Positions 48,201 through 61,300 of a DNA stretch of 64,000 nt are shown piece after piece (position 1 is the first letter of the stretch; each line of letters opens with the position of its first letter). A program made the translations under genes and the position numbers. Source of the DNA: Ophiodon elongatus (taxonomy: Eukaryota > Chordata > Actinopteri > Perciformes > Hexagrammidae); the NCBI GenBank assembly GCA_016806645.1, contig JACSYO010001502.1, forward strand, positions 282,001 through 346,000, in the 5' to 3' direction. The notes under the pieces were generated by a model that saw only the letters and a program-made list of their open reading frames with translations, was not told the DNA's origin and did no database searches.

Positions 48201-50009
48201 CAGCTAGAGTCCATTTCAACTGTAAATCTTTCCCCAATGTGATATTTAGAGAAATATATTTAAAACTAAATGCATACTTTGATCTCTTCAGCTCGCATCC
48301 CATCCAGAAGGTAGCGCAGCAGCTCCTGGCTATCTTGCTGCTGGAATCCTTTGAACCTGGCAGCCCTGCAGAAATGAGATGAGACAATGAAGAACACGAG
48401 ATGCAGTGATGCCAGGAAGTACATTTTAAGCACATCTTAAGGCTGAGCTCCACCTCAACTTGTAGTTGCACTCACTTTTTACAAACTTGTGTGAACAACT
48501 CCCGCGGTGTTACCACACCCTTCTTAGATTCCTGGATCTCATTGAGGAGTTGACACATAGCCAAAGTCAGGGATCCAGGCTGGCCTAACTGCATTGCAAT
48601 AGGTTCCTGCACACATAATGAAAAGAAGTATTGAAGTAATAAACAGTGTAAATTAGACATCATCTTTACAGTTAACAATAAACATTCAAAAAAATAATCT
48701 CAACACACCAGATCCGAGGACGCAAGAGGTTTAATGTTAAGACTAATACTCTCTTCTGTCACTTTGCCGAGAGTCTGTCTTAAGAGCTGGGTTTGAGAAA
48801 GATTCTGGAAAACACAACGACAGCAATTAACAATAATTCATAACTATAATTCACTACTTCTCTCATTTTAATTCAAGACTGACATCCTGTAAAGCACCAT
48901 CTTACCTGAACGACTGCATTAAAGAAACAAGTGTTTCCCAGGTTGCTCAGCCCCTTGACTGAAACACCACCACTGTTTGTGGATGTACCAGACTTTTTTG
49001 GTATCACAACACTCTCTTTCTTGCCGTTTTGCTTTTGATGGCCCTTGTCTTCATTCTCCTCACTTTCCTCTGCCTTTATGGTCTCCGTCTTCTGATCAAC
49101 TTCCAACAAGCTGTCTTCTTCCTTCACTCCTAAATAACCAAAACACAACATGGTGGACATGGTGATAGAGACATGCAATTCCAATAATACAGTTTGACTA
49201 AAAAATAATAGATGGACTTACTTTTCTGTGGTCTCTTGATGGGATCTGCAGAAGTTTGCTTTTTTAGGTTGGTCACCAGCTGAGCCAGATGTCCGGTTCT
49301 GGAGTACTGGACTTCATCATCACATATGTAACACCTGAAAGTTTGGGAACACATTAATAAAGACTAAGTCCTTCTCATTTCAAACACAACGTATGCCTCT
49401 GTGATTAACACACCACAGTAACATACTCACCACACACTCCAGTTGTCCAAACTGATGACCAGGCAATGTGGATCCGACCGAGGAGTCTCATAATGTTTAA
49501 TCGCATGCTGGTTCTCAGAGTGGCGTCCACATCCCTGGTAGAAAAAAAAGCATCTGGTTATTTAGCAAAAAGTCACTTCATACACTTTAAAAATGGTAAT
49601 GATCAATGGGTTGAATAAACTCACTATATGGCCGCATTTCAAGCACATCCATATGGCTGTTGTTTCCTTTTCCTCTTCAGAGTCTTGAGGCATGGTGGTG
49701 CTGATATTTTCTTTATTTTCTCCATGCTTACAATCCTGGCAACTCGTCCAATCAGAATTCCCTGAGAGTTTCTTTAAAAGAGTTTGTTCTGTTCCCTTTT
49801 TTATATGTCTGCAGGATGGACCTATAAAGACATAAAACAAACGTGTGGCAAAGTCACCCTCGGCCTTCTACAGGCTGTCCTATGACATGCAGATGGTGAT
49901 ACATTCTTTTATATTCTATAGTTGCCTAACTTATGATATATTCTTTACCTGCCAGGTCAAAGTCATCGTCCTCTCTGGAGCTCTTGTCCTTCCCCCTTTT
50001 CTTTCCCAT
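45237..50009 (-). CDS. usp16: Ubiquitin carboxyl-terminal hydrolase 16 (17 coding exons, 849 aa)
   Basis: Cysteine protease that removes ubiquitin from histone H2A and, in mammals, also from 40S ribosome precursors. Exons in transcript order: 50009-49949, 49821-49625, 49534-49431, 49334-49222, 49129-48906, 48804-48709, 48606-48476, 48365-48278, 47747-47666, 47531-47440, 47355-47302, 47213-47046, 46915-46219, 46063-45969, 45769-45683, 45587-45440, 45349-45237. An N-terminal ZnF-UBP domain (CRHI.., CQDC, CLKCGH, CGRH, HAIKHY, WCYIC) precedes the USP fold: Cys box GLSNLGNTCFFN with catalytic C226, QQQDSQELL, and His box GTMRSGHYTAY with catalytic H790. Inside the USP fold is a Lys-rich KKAKKQAKKQAK stretch and a long Asp/Glu-rich insert (exon 13), as in human USP16 (823 aa). 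The last intron fits only as GC-AG. It is head to head with rwdd2b. Confidence 0.96.
45440..45587 (-). CDS. usp16: usp16 His-box exon with a GC splice donor
   Basis: It encodes the catalytic histidine segment. The exon must end in phase 1 to join the last exon (AGCCACCCAGAGG...) in the WFHISDTSVQ frame. The only donor that does so is GAAG|GCAGGT, a GC donor with otherwise ideal consensus. The nearby GT sites give a stop codon or the wrong frame. Confidence 0.75.
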
Positions 50010-50014
50010 TTTCA

Positions 50015-50196
50015 CCTGACGTTAAAAACAATTAGAGATGAATCAGACACATGAAGTGACGCTATGTTTGACTAATAACGTTCACAAGATATAATTATAA
50101 TGCTGCTTAACGCAATTCAGTGCAAGAAGCAAACAATAAGTAATGTAACATTTAAATCAGTGCCCATCCTCCTCCTCAGGGTCCAGTCAACTTACT
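50015..50196 (-). other. usp16: usp16 5' UTR intron with flanking non-coding exon end
   Basis: An acceptor (TCAG at 50016-50019, minus strand) sits six bases before the ATG. A matching donor ACA|GTAAGT ends an upstream non-coding exon at 50196. The intron is about 180 bases. Confidence 0.6.
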
Positions 50197-50633
50197 GTCA
50201 CAAACGGAGCCTACAACCTTCACAGTTCACAGTTCCGTTCACTCTGTATGGATTGATTCTCTCATCCGGACTCAACAGAGAAGGGGGAGAAAGGGGAAAG
50301 TTTCTATTTGGCGAAAAAAAACACTCCGTTGATTTGTCTGAAAAAACCCAGCTGACACATGCAGACAACAGAGGAGCAGAAATGTGACGGTACCGCTGTT
50401 TCGATACGTGTGTTTCCTGTGTGCGTCGCTTGAAACAGTCCGAGTGAAAACAACGCTCGGTCACCAGTGTAAGTCCAGGTGTTTAACTGGTCTGTGTTCA
50501 CATCCTCGTGTTTATAATTCATATAAATATATGTGTTGAATGTTCGACGATTGACAAGACTGATAGAGACACAGTTTGAATGAGGAGACAGAAAGCCATT
50601 TAAAGACCGACGCTCTAGTTTGCCTTTATCAGC
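50197..50633. promoter_or_regulatory. Shared usp16/rwdd2b bidirectional promoter
   Basis: The two genes diverge from this interval of under 450 bases, which also contains the first usp16 non-coding exon. It is richer in CpG than its surroundings (for example 50390-50470) and lacks an obvious TATA box. The same head-to-head pair exists in human. Confidence 0.65.
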
Positions 50634-53087
50634 ATGTCCTGCCTCGAGTGGGCTGAGTCTCAGCTTGCAGAGCTCGAGCTGCTGACCAGCATGTTTCCCA
50701 CCCAGGACGAGCTGGAGATCACAGACCAGCTGGCACTGGCTGAGCTCAGGGACTACGTGGAGGGCTCAGCTTCCACAGACAGCCCCCCTTCTTCTTCCAG
50801 ACCTCAGTTTGTCATCAAACAGAAGCTGGACACTGCAAGCATGGAGAGGGTAACTGAACTACCGACTGCCGTAGTGTGTCCTTGTGATTTAAATATGTCC
50901 CAAAACATAATCATTTTCTTGTTTTGTTGCTCCACTCAGACGGATGTCGTTCTATCCTGTGCCTATCCATCCGAGTATCCCAGTGTGTTACCAGAGATAA
51001 CAGTCCGGTGAGTCCGGTAATGTCCACTTTAGATGGGTGGTAAGGGGGAGGAACTCTTCACATGCAAAACAAGAATTTACACAACTAATTTGCTTAGTTT
51101 ATAGTCATTTTAAAATGTGTACACTTGTACAGAGCAGCGGGTATGTTCATATAATGCTCTGATGATCTAGTAGAGAATATGTTATTTATGCACTGTATAT
51201 CACAATGCAAAATACTGCAGTAGCAGTAGTTGATGTATGGAGAATGTGATAAACTCTTCACATGCGAAACAAGAACTTTCAGAACTAATGTGTCTAGTTT
51301 ATTGTAAATATCATTATATTAATTCTAAAATAAGCACACAATTGTCACTTGAAAAACAGCGACCTAACATGGTCATATAATGTTAGGGAGGTCAGTGGAG
51401 ATCTATGTTGAATGTGCAGGCTTTTCCATGGGTGAAAAGAGGCCAGTTATGAAATGGGAAATCAGTTACTGCAATTTGACGCTTACAATATTGTAACATT
51501 TCATATAACTTCTATATCAAGCAGACATTAATAACTCAAACACACAGATTTCAACTTTAACATTCTGTTGGAAAAACGTCATAAGTTACAAAGCCTGAAC
51601 TACAAAGACAATCGTATAATTAATGTAGCCTGACGTGGAAATTATATGATTTTACATCGATAAACAACAGACTAATGAGGTTCATGTGACTGGAAGATAA
51701 TAAGAGGTCATGTTCTACTGTTATGGCTTTGTTGTAAGTTAAGGAATCTTCATGATTAAATATAGATAGCATGCAGTTAGATGTGGACTGTGTGTGATCA
51801 CTTTATGGATTTGTTAAGCAGCAACATTAATTTTCCTTTTTTTTCCTTTTACAAAATCTGTATGAAAGCTACTGTATCAAAGGGGTGGGATGACACATAT
51901 CAATCTCGCTTGATGAGTAGTGGAAATTGCTGCTTGTGTGGGAAGATATGTCTCGGTTTATCCTCCTCTGCACTTTTTTTTAGATGGCCAGTATCTAACA
52001 CAAAATACATTTTCATAATGAAGATGAATAGACTTAAACTAAATGTAAACATGAATAAATGTTGCCTAGAGTACCAGTAGAGTGTATATCACAATGCACA
52101 ATACTACAATAGCATTAAAGAAAAAAACATCTTCTCAGTTGCTTTCAGAAACTGTTGTATTGGGAGTAGTGATTTATATTGATTAGTAAGCCTATCAACC
52201 TCCTGAAGATCTGTTCTAGGTATTTGAGCTATGTTGTAGTGCAAATCTTAGCTTCTTCAAGATTTCTATTCAAAGTTTTAGCTCTCCAGGATGGAAACTT
52301 CCAGCTCCAAGTGGCCTTGAATGTTCTCTGAATCCTTCTTACAGCGTGTTTTATTCGTGCCTTAGGTGTGCCAGTCTCAGCAGGGCCCAGCAGACACAGC
52401 TCCACACGGATCTTAATGCATACCTCATGGATAACGGCCGGGGGGAAGTATGTGTGCTCTCCGCTGTAGACTGGGTGAAAGACAACCTGCAGCTTTTCAT
52501 TAATAAGAGCTTAACAGCATCAACGGCTTCTAAGAAAGAGTCTTCCTCTCCACGGCCACAGGAAGTGTTCAGCCGAATATGGATTTACAGTCACCACATC
52601 TACAACAAGACGAAAAGGAAGAACATCTTGGAGTGGTCCAAGGAGCTGGGCCTGTCAGGATTTAGCATGCCTGGGAAGCCTGGTATCGTGTGTGTGGAAG
52701 GTCCTCATTCTGCCTGCGAGGAGTTCTGGTCCAGGTATCTGAAGTGTTGTTATTTTTAGCAGATGATGTCAAAGCCAGAAGCCTGCTGAGGTCCCAAGTT
52801 TATTATTTTCCCAAACCTTTTTCCCATTTCACAGAGTGAAGGTTCTGACATGGAAGAAGATCATGATTCGACATAGAGAGGATATTCCCCTTGATCGCCA
52901 GGGTGAGGACAGCGGGGCTGTTGAAAGTATAGACTCCCTGCGCAAATTCACTGGCTTTGAAGAGGCAATGTTTGACCCCCATGGGAACAGAGGTAATCAC
53001 ATGGACCTTGGGCAGCTCTACCAGTTCTTAAATGAGAAAGGCTGTTGTGATGTCTTTCAGATATATTTTGGCATTGAAGGGAAGTAG
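50634..53087 (+). CDS. rwdd2b: RWD domain-containing protein 2B (4 exons, 301 aa)
   Basis: Protein of unknown cellular role. Exons: 50634-50849, 50940-51007, 52366-52734, 52835-53087. Phases close and give 301 residues (human about 319). The N-terminal RWD domain starts at the ATG (LAELELLTSMFP.. with the YPSEYPSVLPEITVR core across exon 2). The second half is a DUF1115-type domain (IYSHHIYNKTKRK, LSGFSMPGKPGIVCVEG, W.R.KVLTWKKI, ending DLGQLYQFLNEKG). The start has the family's usual short leader before the RWD helix. Intron 1 is 90 bases with no in-frame stop. AATAAA lies at 53952-53957, giving a long 3' UTR. Confidence 0.94.
51008..52365. repeat. rwdd2b intron 2 with a diverged tandem duplication
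   Basis: A segment beginning AACTCTTCACATGCAAAACAAGAA at about 51050 recurs about 200 bases later (about 51252) in the same order, including CAAGAA..ACTAAT..CTAGTTTAT and CATGGTCATATAATG-like words. A fragment of the unit (TATATCACAATGCACAATACTACA) recurs near 52085. No ORF of interest. Confidence 0.55.
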
Positions 53088-54925
53088 TGTCAACTGGAAA
53101 ATAGATCTACATACTGGTGCCTTGCCATTGAAGTCACTTCTTAAACGTTTACTTAAAAATGGATTATTTAATTACTGTTTTAGTTTGTTTTTTAAATTAT
53201 TCACATACAAGCACATTAAATGGATTGTAAGCTTGTGGTCACATGTGCCTGGAAAAACTGAAATAACTGAATAAGCTTTTCATAGATGTTGCTCAGCTGT
53301 TACACCTGGGACTTCTTTGGGATAAAAAGCAGAAAGAACATTTCTGCAATTTTGAGAAACTAAAACTTCTTTTTAGCTAATAGGCATGTTTTTCAAAGAG
53401 AAGCATTAAAAAGATGTTTATCTGAGAGGTTTCTTGAGGACCTCAGTTATTTTTGCAATTTTAATACTCCTTCAAGGATCACACCTTGCCCTAGGTGTTT
53501 CTTTCCTCAAATGACACCAGGTTGTATTACTACCAGGCTATTATAGGATTTTCAGGTCTGATACCACATTAATAATTGGACAACCTAGTCAACAATATGC
53601 TAGATATCTGTTTATGAAATCTGTTGATTTTCCTCTTATGAATTATAGATAACATAACCATGGAAAGTCTCTCTCCAATTTTCTTTGAATGATTTGTTCT
53701 TAGATAAATTGTGCATAATTGTGGATTACACTTTGGTAATTAAAACGTGTGGTTATTGAAGATGAATCTAATTTTTAGCCCACTGAGATGAAAATGTCCA
53801 AAAACAGTCATAGATTTTTATGTGCATTATTACACTATATACTCTATATTCTAATGATGTAGAAATACTGAATACTTTTGCCTCAAAGGATTGTGAACCC
53901 TGGGTGAGCATTTGGGAGTTCAGACTTTGTTATAAATGAACTGAGGAAACAAATAAAAATCAGCATGTTGTACAAAGCTAGTCGTAGTTGTCAGTAGTTT
54001 CAGGCATTGCATTGAATTTACTTGCAGACTTGCTCAGGCTACAATGCCCAACAGATGGCAGCATTATATAACAAAAGTTGGAAAACCTGAACCTAGATGT
54101 TGCCTTTTGATTTCTGGATGTTCAACCTAATACAATTTATAACCTGGATAAAAAAAAAATGATTTACCTCAACTTAAGCAGTACGATAATTATTTGGTTA
54201 AAATAATTGCAAGGGTTATTTGAATCAAATAGGAATGTAATAATTTTCATACATTTTTAAAGTATGTAACTTTTATGAATATCCATGCAAATTAAAATAC
54301 TGATTTTATGATGTAAAATGGCAGGTGGGTTATATCTTTGGACTTTCACAACAGCAAGACACTAACAAGGAGGTTCTAAAAACGCCCGCACTCCTCTTCA
54401 ACGTCTCATTCGTGCATCTGTTATAACAAGGATTGAGCTTTTTAAAGTATTTATCATACAACTGGTATCTGATGAACAGATACCTGATGCAGAGATGGCC
54501 ACGAGGGAGGTGCTCAACCTGATTAGAGTTCCATATCTCTTTTGTCCTGGGAGATGCTGGTCAGCTGGTGGTCTTCTGTTAAGCTCTTCCTGATGCTACT
54601 TGTTCTCGCTTTGCCCCCAGAGAGTGGATACTCCAGTCAGAACTCTAACTTGCTTCTTCAGAACTGTTAGTTTATTGACGAGAGCTCAACTCTCTGGTGC
54701 AGCCCCAACTCCAGTTTTTGTCCCCCAGGATTTGATACTCTAAATCAGGATGAGCAACCTCTTCCCCCGCCTCAGCTTGCGTTTCTAGGTCTAAAATCTC
54801 TTTCTCAGTTAACATTTCTAGAGTAAGATCTCTAGGCTGAATCAGTCAGTTGATGCCTTTTATTATAACTGAAGTTTATAAGGCTATGCCTACAGTCTTC
54901 CATCTAAATAACCAGGATTGGTGCA
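53088..54925. other. rwdd2b 3' UTR and intergenic DNA
   Basis: The first 0.87 kb is probably the rwdd2b 3' UTR, up to the AATAAA at 53952-53957. The rest is AT-rich with no gene recognised. Confidence 0.5.
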
Positions 54926-54949
54926 GTTTACACAGGCTTTATTTCATGT

Positions 54950-55190
54950 TTACTATCATGTTTCATGTTAACTAGGTAAATAACACATCCACCATAGAGT
55001 AAGTATCTGGCTCTTGGCTGGGGACAGATCCATCTCTGTAGTATGGGTGTGTAAAGGTTTTTTGGGGGGAGTTTGTCTTCCTTAAGGGTCCTAGGACAGA
55101 GGATGTTGTACGGATTATAAGGCTTTCTGAGGCACATGTGTGATAGTAGAGCAACATAAATAAAATTGAATTGAAATTGAATTGTAAAAA
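54950..55190 (-). mobile_element. Common fish interspersed repeat
   Basis: Read on the minus strand: AATTCAATTTTATTTATGTT, then GTGCCTCAGAAAGCCTTATAATCCGTAC, ACATCCTCTGTCCTAGGACCC and AACTCCCCCCAAAAAACC. This word order is that of a very widespread fish element. It has no coding capacity; the two overlapping minus-strand ORFs are by-products. Confidence 0.7.
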
Positions 55191-55584
55191 CGGAACATCT
55201 GCTCAACATTTAAGGACTTCCTTTTTTAATCTTTATTCAACGAAAAAAAAAAACTCATTCATCTCAAAATAAAAGGAGATGATTTATGCCAGATTTAGCT
55301 ACTACCCTATTTCCATCTGCATTCCCTGGGCAGACAGAACAATCACCAGAAACTAAATACATTAATTTACGTGCAAGATCATTACATAGTCTCTATCACA
55401 CTAACAGTTATACAGACATCAACAGACATCAACATATAAATACCAGCACTTTCATTCAGTACAACTATTAAATTACAATTCAATACAATTAATAATTTGA
55501 ATCATGGTCAAGTTAATGTCGACATAACAGGTTGCTCAATATCCCATTTATTTTGCATATTTTGGAAAAATAATGATAGTCTGT

Positions 55585-55920
55585 GCAGGTTTTCAAAGGA
55601 GACTTATGAAAAACTCAGTGTTTGTGTACATACATTTGGGTAGCTGGAGTGCCTACCAAACCACAAACAACCCACTGACAACCAAGTCAGTTTCTTGTGG
55701 GCTGATTGCAGAGTGCAACCAACTGAATACCCCTGCGCTCACTCCTTCCTTCCCAAGACTGCACCGTGTGGCTCGCGTTACTGTAGTTTCACAAGTTAAG
55801 AAACCTGAAAGGCCCCGTGTAGAGCCAGTGTTTGTTCTTCAGTATGTTCTGGGCTACTGTAGAAACAGGGTGGTGCAACAGTAGCCCACTGTTCCCTATG
55901 AAAGGCTCATTATAAGTTAA
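55585..55920. mobile_element. MITE copy A (same family as 57967-58322)
   Basis: Shares CATACATTTGGGTA..TG.AGTGCCTA, CACAAACAACCCA and GTCAGTTTCTTGTGGGCTG with copy B, and continues to CTATGAAAGGCTCATTATAA. The single 103-codon ORF across it is an accident of the repeat. The left end is degraded. Confidence 0.65.
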
Positions 55921-56906
55921 GTATTTTTATATTCAAGACATTTTTTGCATGATATGATTTCTATGGATTGTCATTATTTTATATCCTGCTGCTCACAGGC
56001 CAGTATAACTGGACGGATTCAAAGAGAAGCATTGTCTGAAACCACTTAGATTAGAATATAATATTTATAACTATGTTTTCTTTAGTGTATAATAACCTGA
56101 AACTAAGAATTGTTGTGTTCTTGTTAAAGATATATCAAACACAAGCACTACAGGTTTTTAAAGTATCACCTTGACGCATAAATTAATCAAATAATTTTAT
56201 GAATATTGGTATAGCTTTGCATTACTGTATAAAAAATAATAATTCTGCTGTAATATTGCTGATCATCTCTAGTTGTATCTGTGAGTGTGGATAAGCTGGA
56301 CATCCAATGTTATCAAATGAGCTGACATGAGTCACAAAGAATACCCGTTCTCTACATTTAATTATTATCTGCCATGATTCAAAGTAATGATCATAATGTT
56401 ATAATAGCTTTGATAGAGCAATGACCAATGAAGAATGAATTGCCAACTTTTGTAAGAAATCCGTTGTAAAGGCTCTTTCAATAAAAACAGACTTGTTTGT
56501 ACTCCACACTGTTAATATGGTTCATTCCATGCACAGATAACTTTCAAGATGCTTCATTCACTTATTTATTTCTGCCATAACTACAATAGACATACAGAAT
56601 ATCAGATTACACATCTTAAACATTTACTTAAAATGGCAATTTACTAATTCAAAGGAAATGTCTTCAGTAATGTTTGTGTGTCCCAAAATCAGTGCTCTTT
56701 TGCCTACTGTTGCACATTGTGAATGTCCGTCATTCCTTTGTTCGGTGAACTGATGAGTAGCACTTGTGATGTTCCAGCTGACATTGCCAAAAATGACTCC
56801 CATTCTAACTAAAGTCTTGATGAACTTGTGCCTCGAGGTATGATTATGAATGGCCAAGTGGAAATTGACAACATTAGTCATAGCCAGCTGCTCCCTCCAT
56901 CAGAGG

Positions 56907-56945
56907 TATCTGATATCTGATAGTTGATAGCTGATAGCTGATATC
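56907..56945. repeat. Short tandem repeat of GATAGCTGAT
   Basis: About four imperfect copies of a 10-base unit (TGATATCTGA / TAGTTGATAG / CTGATAGCTG / ATATC). Confidence 0.7.
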
Positions 56946-57966
56946 TACCTGCCAGATGAAACCATAATGTTATTTCTCGTACTTTTAACTTCATTGTCTG
57001 CAATACTGATCTCGGCAATGGAGCCGTGTTAGTACCTGTACTGCAGCTAGCTGCAAATCATTAACACTGCCTCTGGTCAATACACATCGACAGGTCAAGT
57101 GGAGACCACTCCTTAGCAGCTCCATTTTCTTCTTTGTTATTGTAACTGACCTACAGCTTCTGCATTCTTCATGCATAGTTACTTACTGATAGACAAATAG
57201 TGCAACATAATTACATCAATGGAACATGTCACTGTCCTTCAACTCACAGAATGCGCTTGATACTTTTAAAGAAGTATTTAGAGGCCACTTACTAATGATG
57301 ATTGTCCTGCCTACCTGGACACAATGAATTTGGGCTACATGTCTATGAGATGACAAATCTGGAAATCTCTGGGGTGCTTTTGTGTTTCCTCTGATCATGG
57401 GTCTCTGACACTTTAACATCATTGTCACATAACTGCAGGGACAAGGTGGTGCAGGTGGTGAAGGTTGGTGCGTTGGTGGTGTTCATTTCCTTCAACTTTC
57501 CTGCGTCAGAGTGTTTCATTGTCCTGTGACATATTCGTATTTTTACATTAAAACCCAAATGGCTAAGGCTGTTGGTGAGACCATTGCATATTGTTATCTC
57601 TTGTTGAATTACTGGGGTGACATTGAGAAGCTGGATCATGGAAGTACTGAGAAAAAAAACACATCAGTTTCTGAATCAATCAACTGAGACTTTTACTCAC
57701 TGCCAACATTTCTGGAATCTCCTGGTTTTCATCGTGAAACCCATCATCCATATTGACTTTCCACAGATGTATTCACACCCCATGTTTGATGCAATGAGCT
57801 ATCGATCAAAACCCAAACATGTAGTCTTGATTTAATGAGCCAGCCTACACAGTATAATAAGCTAAATACTGTAAATTTGTTTGACTATTTCCTCCCATAG
57901 AGCAATGCATGATGCATAGTTAGTTGGGATTAAAGGCAGCTATTGATTCATATCTGGGTTAGACTT

Positions 57967-58322
57967 AAAGGGCATATATCATGAAAAATGCATTTTCAGT
58001 GCTTGTACACATACATTTGGGTATCTGTAGTGCCTAACAATCTACAAACAACCCAATCAGTTTCTTGTGGGCTGCCTAGATCAGAAAAAATTTGATTTAA
58101 CTTGAGAACTACCTTTGCAAAGGTGAACCATATTTTTCTCGAAAGTCAATCAAAGCTGACTGGAATCTTTGGGAGGGCGGCTCAAAGAGACAGGGGCTTA
58201 AAGAGACAAAAACGGAAAATACAGGAATATTCAGATAGACTGTATGAGGAAAATAATGTGTTGCATGTTAACATTTTCTAGTATGTATGAACAAGAACAT
58301 GAGCATGAAAAGTCCCCATTAA
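57967..58322. mobile_element. MITE copy B, nearly full length
   Basis: Begins TTAAAGGGCATATATCATG and ends GCATGAAAAGTCCCCATTAA; the ends are imperfect inverted repeats bounded by TTAA. The interior shares long words with copy A about 2.4 kb upstream. The TTAA edges suggest a piggyBac-type mover (inference). Confidence 0.7.
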
Positions 58323-61300
58323 AAGCACTTTCCACTGTGCTGTGAACTTCTGTTATTTCCCCTACTTACTCTATTTAGCATTCATAATCAGTTTATAAGG
58401 TAAATGGTTTATAACACACTATTACGTATTAGTTGGCGAATACACGTATTTATTAATGTACAGTATTTATCATAAACTATAATTCCTCTTATGCAAACTC
58501 ATTAGTGGAGGCTGCTGAATAAACAGATAATGATTGACAATATAGTCAAATAAAGTGGTAAAAATATGTCTTCACAGGAGAAGTTAGAATTGCTGACAAA
58601 TGTACATTAATTACATTAACACTTAACAATGTCCTTATAGCTGGTTACAACTGCATAATAGTGTGTTATAAACCATTTATTAACTTTTCTATACTGCTTA
58701 TTGCTATTAAATAGGGGAAAGCGTTACCATCATATTATCTCCCCGCCAGAGGAATACCTTTGAAGATGCAAACTAAATAGGACCTGCAGTTGATGAAGAC
58801 TAAATCATTTGGCAAATGACAGCAGAAGTTCTAACCCTTGTTCTCGAAGCCCATTTTGGCAACTCTTTGTGAAAATCATTTTTACATTAAACTTTATTCA
58901 CACATGATTTACTGGTATTATTCCTTTTTTCATAATTTCAGACAATAACCCAATTCTGTAGGTCTATTGAACTGGTGATGCATATAATTGAATTAGTTTT
59001 TGAATGCCATGGTGAGGGATTTCAACACAGGGATTTCATCATGTCTCTATAGCCGGGACTCTTTCACAGAGCCAAGCTAATATAAATGGTATTGTTTTGC
59101 ATTACTTAAAGCTGCAAACACTGAACAGAGGGTTTTTGAATTTGAATTTGAATTTTCAAAACTTAGTCTCAGAAACCTTTATTGTCCCGAAAAAGATGTA
59201 CACTGCAGTTATTTCTTCCCACGTTGTTCTGAAGCTAATGTGAACAATATTTATTCTTTGAGCTGGTTGCAAGAAAATACGCAGTCAAACTTTACATACT
59301 CCTGTGTAAGTATTAATCATACCCTGTCTTTCTTAGATGTAGCACAGTTGTACTCTACTCCTCCACAAGTTATTTTGGAGCATTAGTTGTACTGTGATAT
59401 AATAAACGTTATGGCATAAGCAGTGGATCATTTTTAGAATAAAATATACCCTCCTAAGGCAGCCAATCATGTGCACAATTTCTTTCATTTTCTTTTTGTA
59501 AGATACTTTATAATGCCATAAAACGTGTACACAGGCATATTAAAGTTGACTGTAATTCATAATTGCAACAGATTGAATGCATGAGGAACATATTAATTTA
59601 CATCCACCACCTGAAGTTCAGCATCGATTTTGCTTTGGTAAATGTATCACAATGTAACAAGAGGTGCATAACAGAACTCCTTTTCATAGCATATCAGTCT
59701 GTTAATTCGCTATGTGTTGCATTACCATTTTCAATTCAGCCAAAGTAAACTTGATAATCAAAGCAATTAAAAACACAATCAGTTGTGTTTCCAAGTGTTA
59801 TGCGGAAGCTTGGCGTGGGAGCTCTTTGGGATTCTGGACCTTCTCCCCTGATGACCCCTCAAGGTGAACTCTTGTATGGCTGTCCATCCCATGAATACTA
59901 AATATGACTGAATTAAACATTTTCTCTCTTCACACTACTATTTAATCAGTTGTCTTACTGAGATGTCTGTCTGGAGTAATCCCTGAAGCTTACACCACAC
60001 TGACTGGCATCATAAAGACGACTGGCACACTGCTCTGGAAGTATTCAAGCCGTAGCAATCCCACTGGTCCTTCCCCTCTTTTTGTATGCGCTCTTACACA
60101 GCTTATCTACAGCCCTATAAATCACGAGAAGTTCTTCATTATATGCTCGCAATGTGCTATGTCAGGCCTTGATCAATTCTAAAGTACAATTTATTTATTA
60201 AGTGTTTTAATACAGATATAAATTTATATTAGGGTTTAGGAAGTGCTTTTGTGAAATCAGACATTTATTTTCTATGTGATTATTTCCCTGATTTCAAACA
60301 GTTTCCTGTTAACCATGCTGAAGTTTTTTGTTTTTTTCCCCGAAAATCTGAGATGACACTGTTGCTAACTGGTGGTGGTATCAGACATGTTTTCATGTTC
60401 GAAATGAAACATGTAATACTGACTGTTGGGGTCAATAGGCCTTGCAGTATCTATTCCTGACAGAATTTCATTGTATGAGAAAGAAAAATTCAGTTGTGCA
60501 GTTACAATCCTTAACAAACCATGGGCGCATTTCCCAGCAACAACAGTGGTGTCTGCTTAAAACCAATGTTAAAACATTTCTGGCAATAGCACCCAATTCT
60601 GAGCTGTTTGAGAATAATTCACAAATAACAGTTCAAACAACAAATTATTTTCATGCACATCTTAAAATAGAATATTGATACAAAATATATAGGATAGTCA
60701 TGATATTTTAAAGCGATAAAACACAAGCATCACCTGCAGAAGAATCAATTGTGCAAGTGTAAGATACACATATGTATGTGTGATTATTGATTTAATAGAT
60801 AAAAGCACAGTCCAAACAACACACAGCAGCACATTGAGCCAAAGCATATGTTGTGCTACTGACGCTATTTTAAACCAGGGGCAATTAAACCTGATGTCAC
60901 CCTATGCCATTACTATAAATACTGAAAAAAAGAAAAATCCCAGAGAAGGGAGATGGGAACCTTGATGATAATGAGGCTGATGCCAACGCCTGATGTCCAC
61001 CCACATCCTGGCAGCTGGCATCCTGCAGGCATAGCAGTTTGTCAGAACCTTTTCAATACTCTGTTTACACATTATTATTCTGTTTGCATTGGAGAGTGTT
61101 TGTTATTTGAAAATTAAATTTCTATTATAGAATACACGGGAGAAAGTGTGTTATGCTAATTGGGTATGTGGTTGTGATTGTATTTTTGTTTATTTTTTTA
61201 ATTCCTTAAATCCTATTCACTGCTATCCTGTCCAGAAAATAAATGACTAACTTCCCTAATTTCTAATGGTGTTAGGACATCATCCAGTTATTTGCTTTTG

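Noticed and set aside
55573..55884. 103-codon ORF as a possible gene
   Set aside because: It lies across MITE copy A; a related copy elsewhere in the window does not keep the frame.
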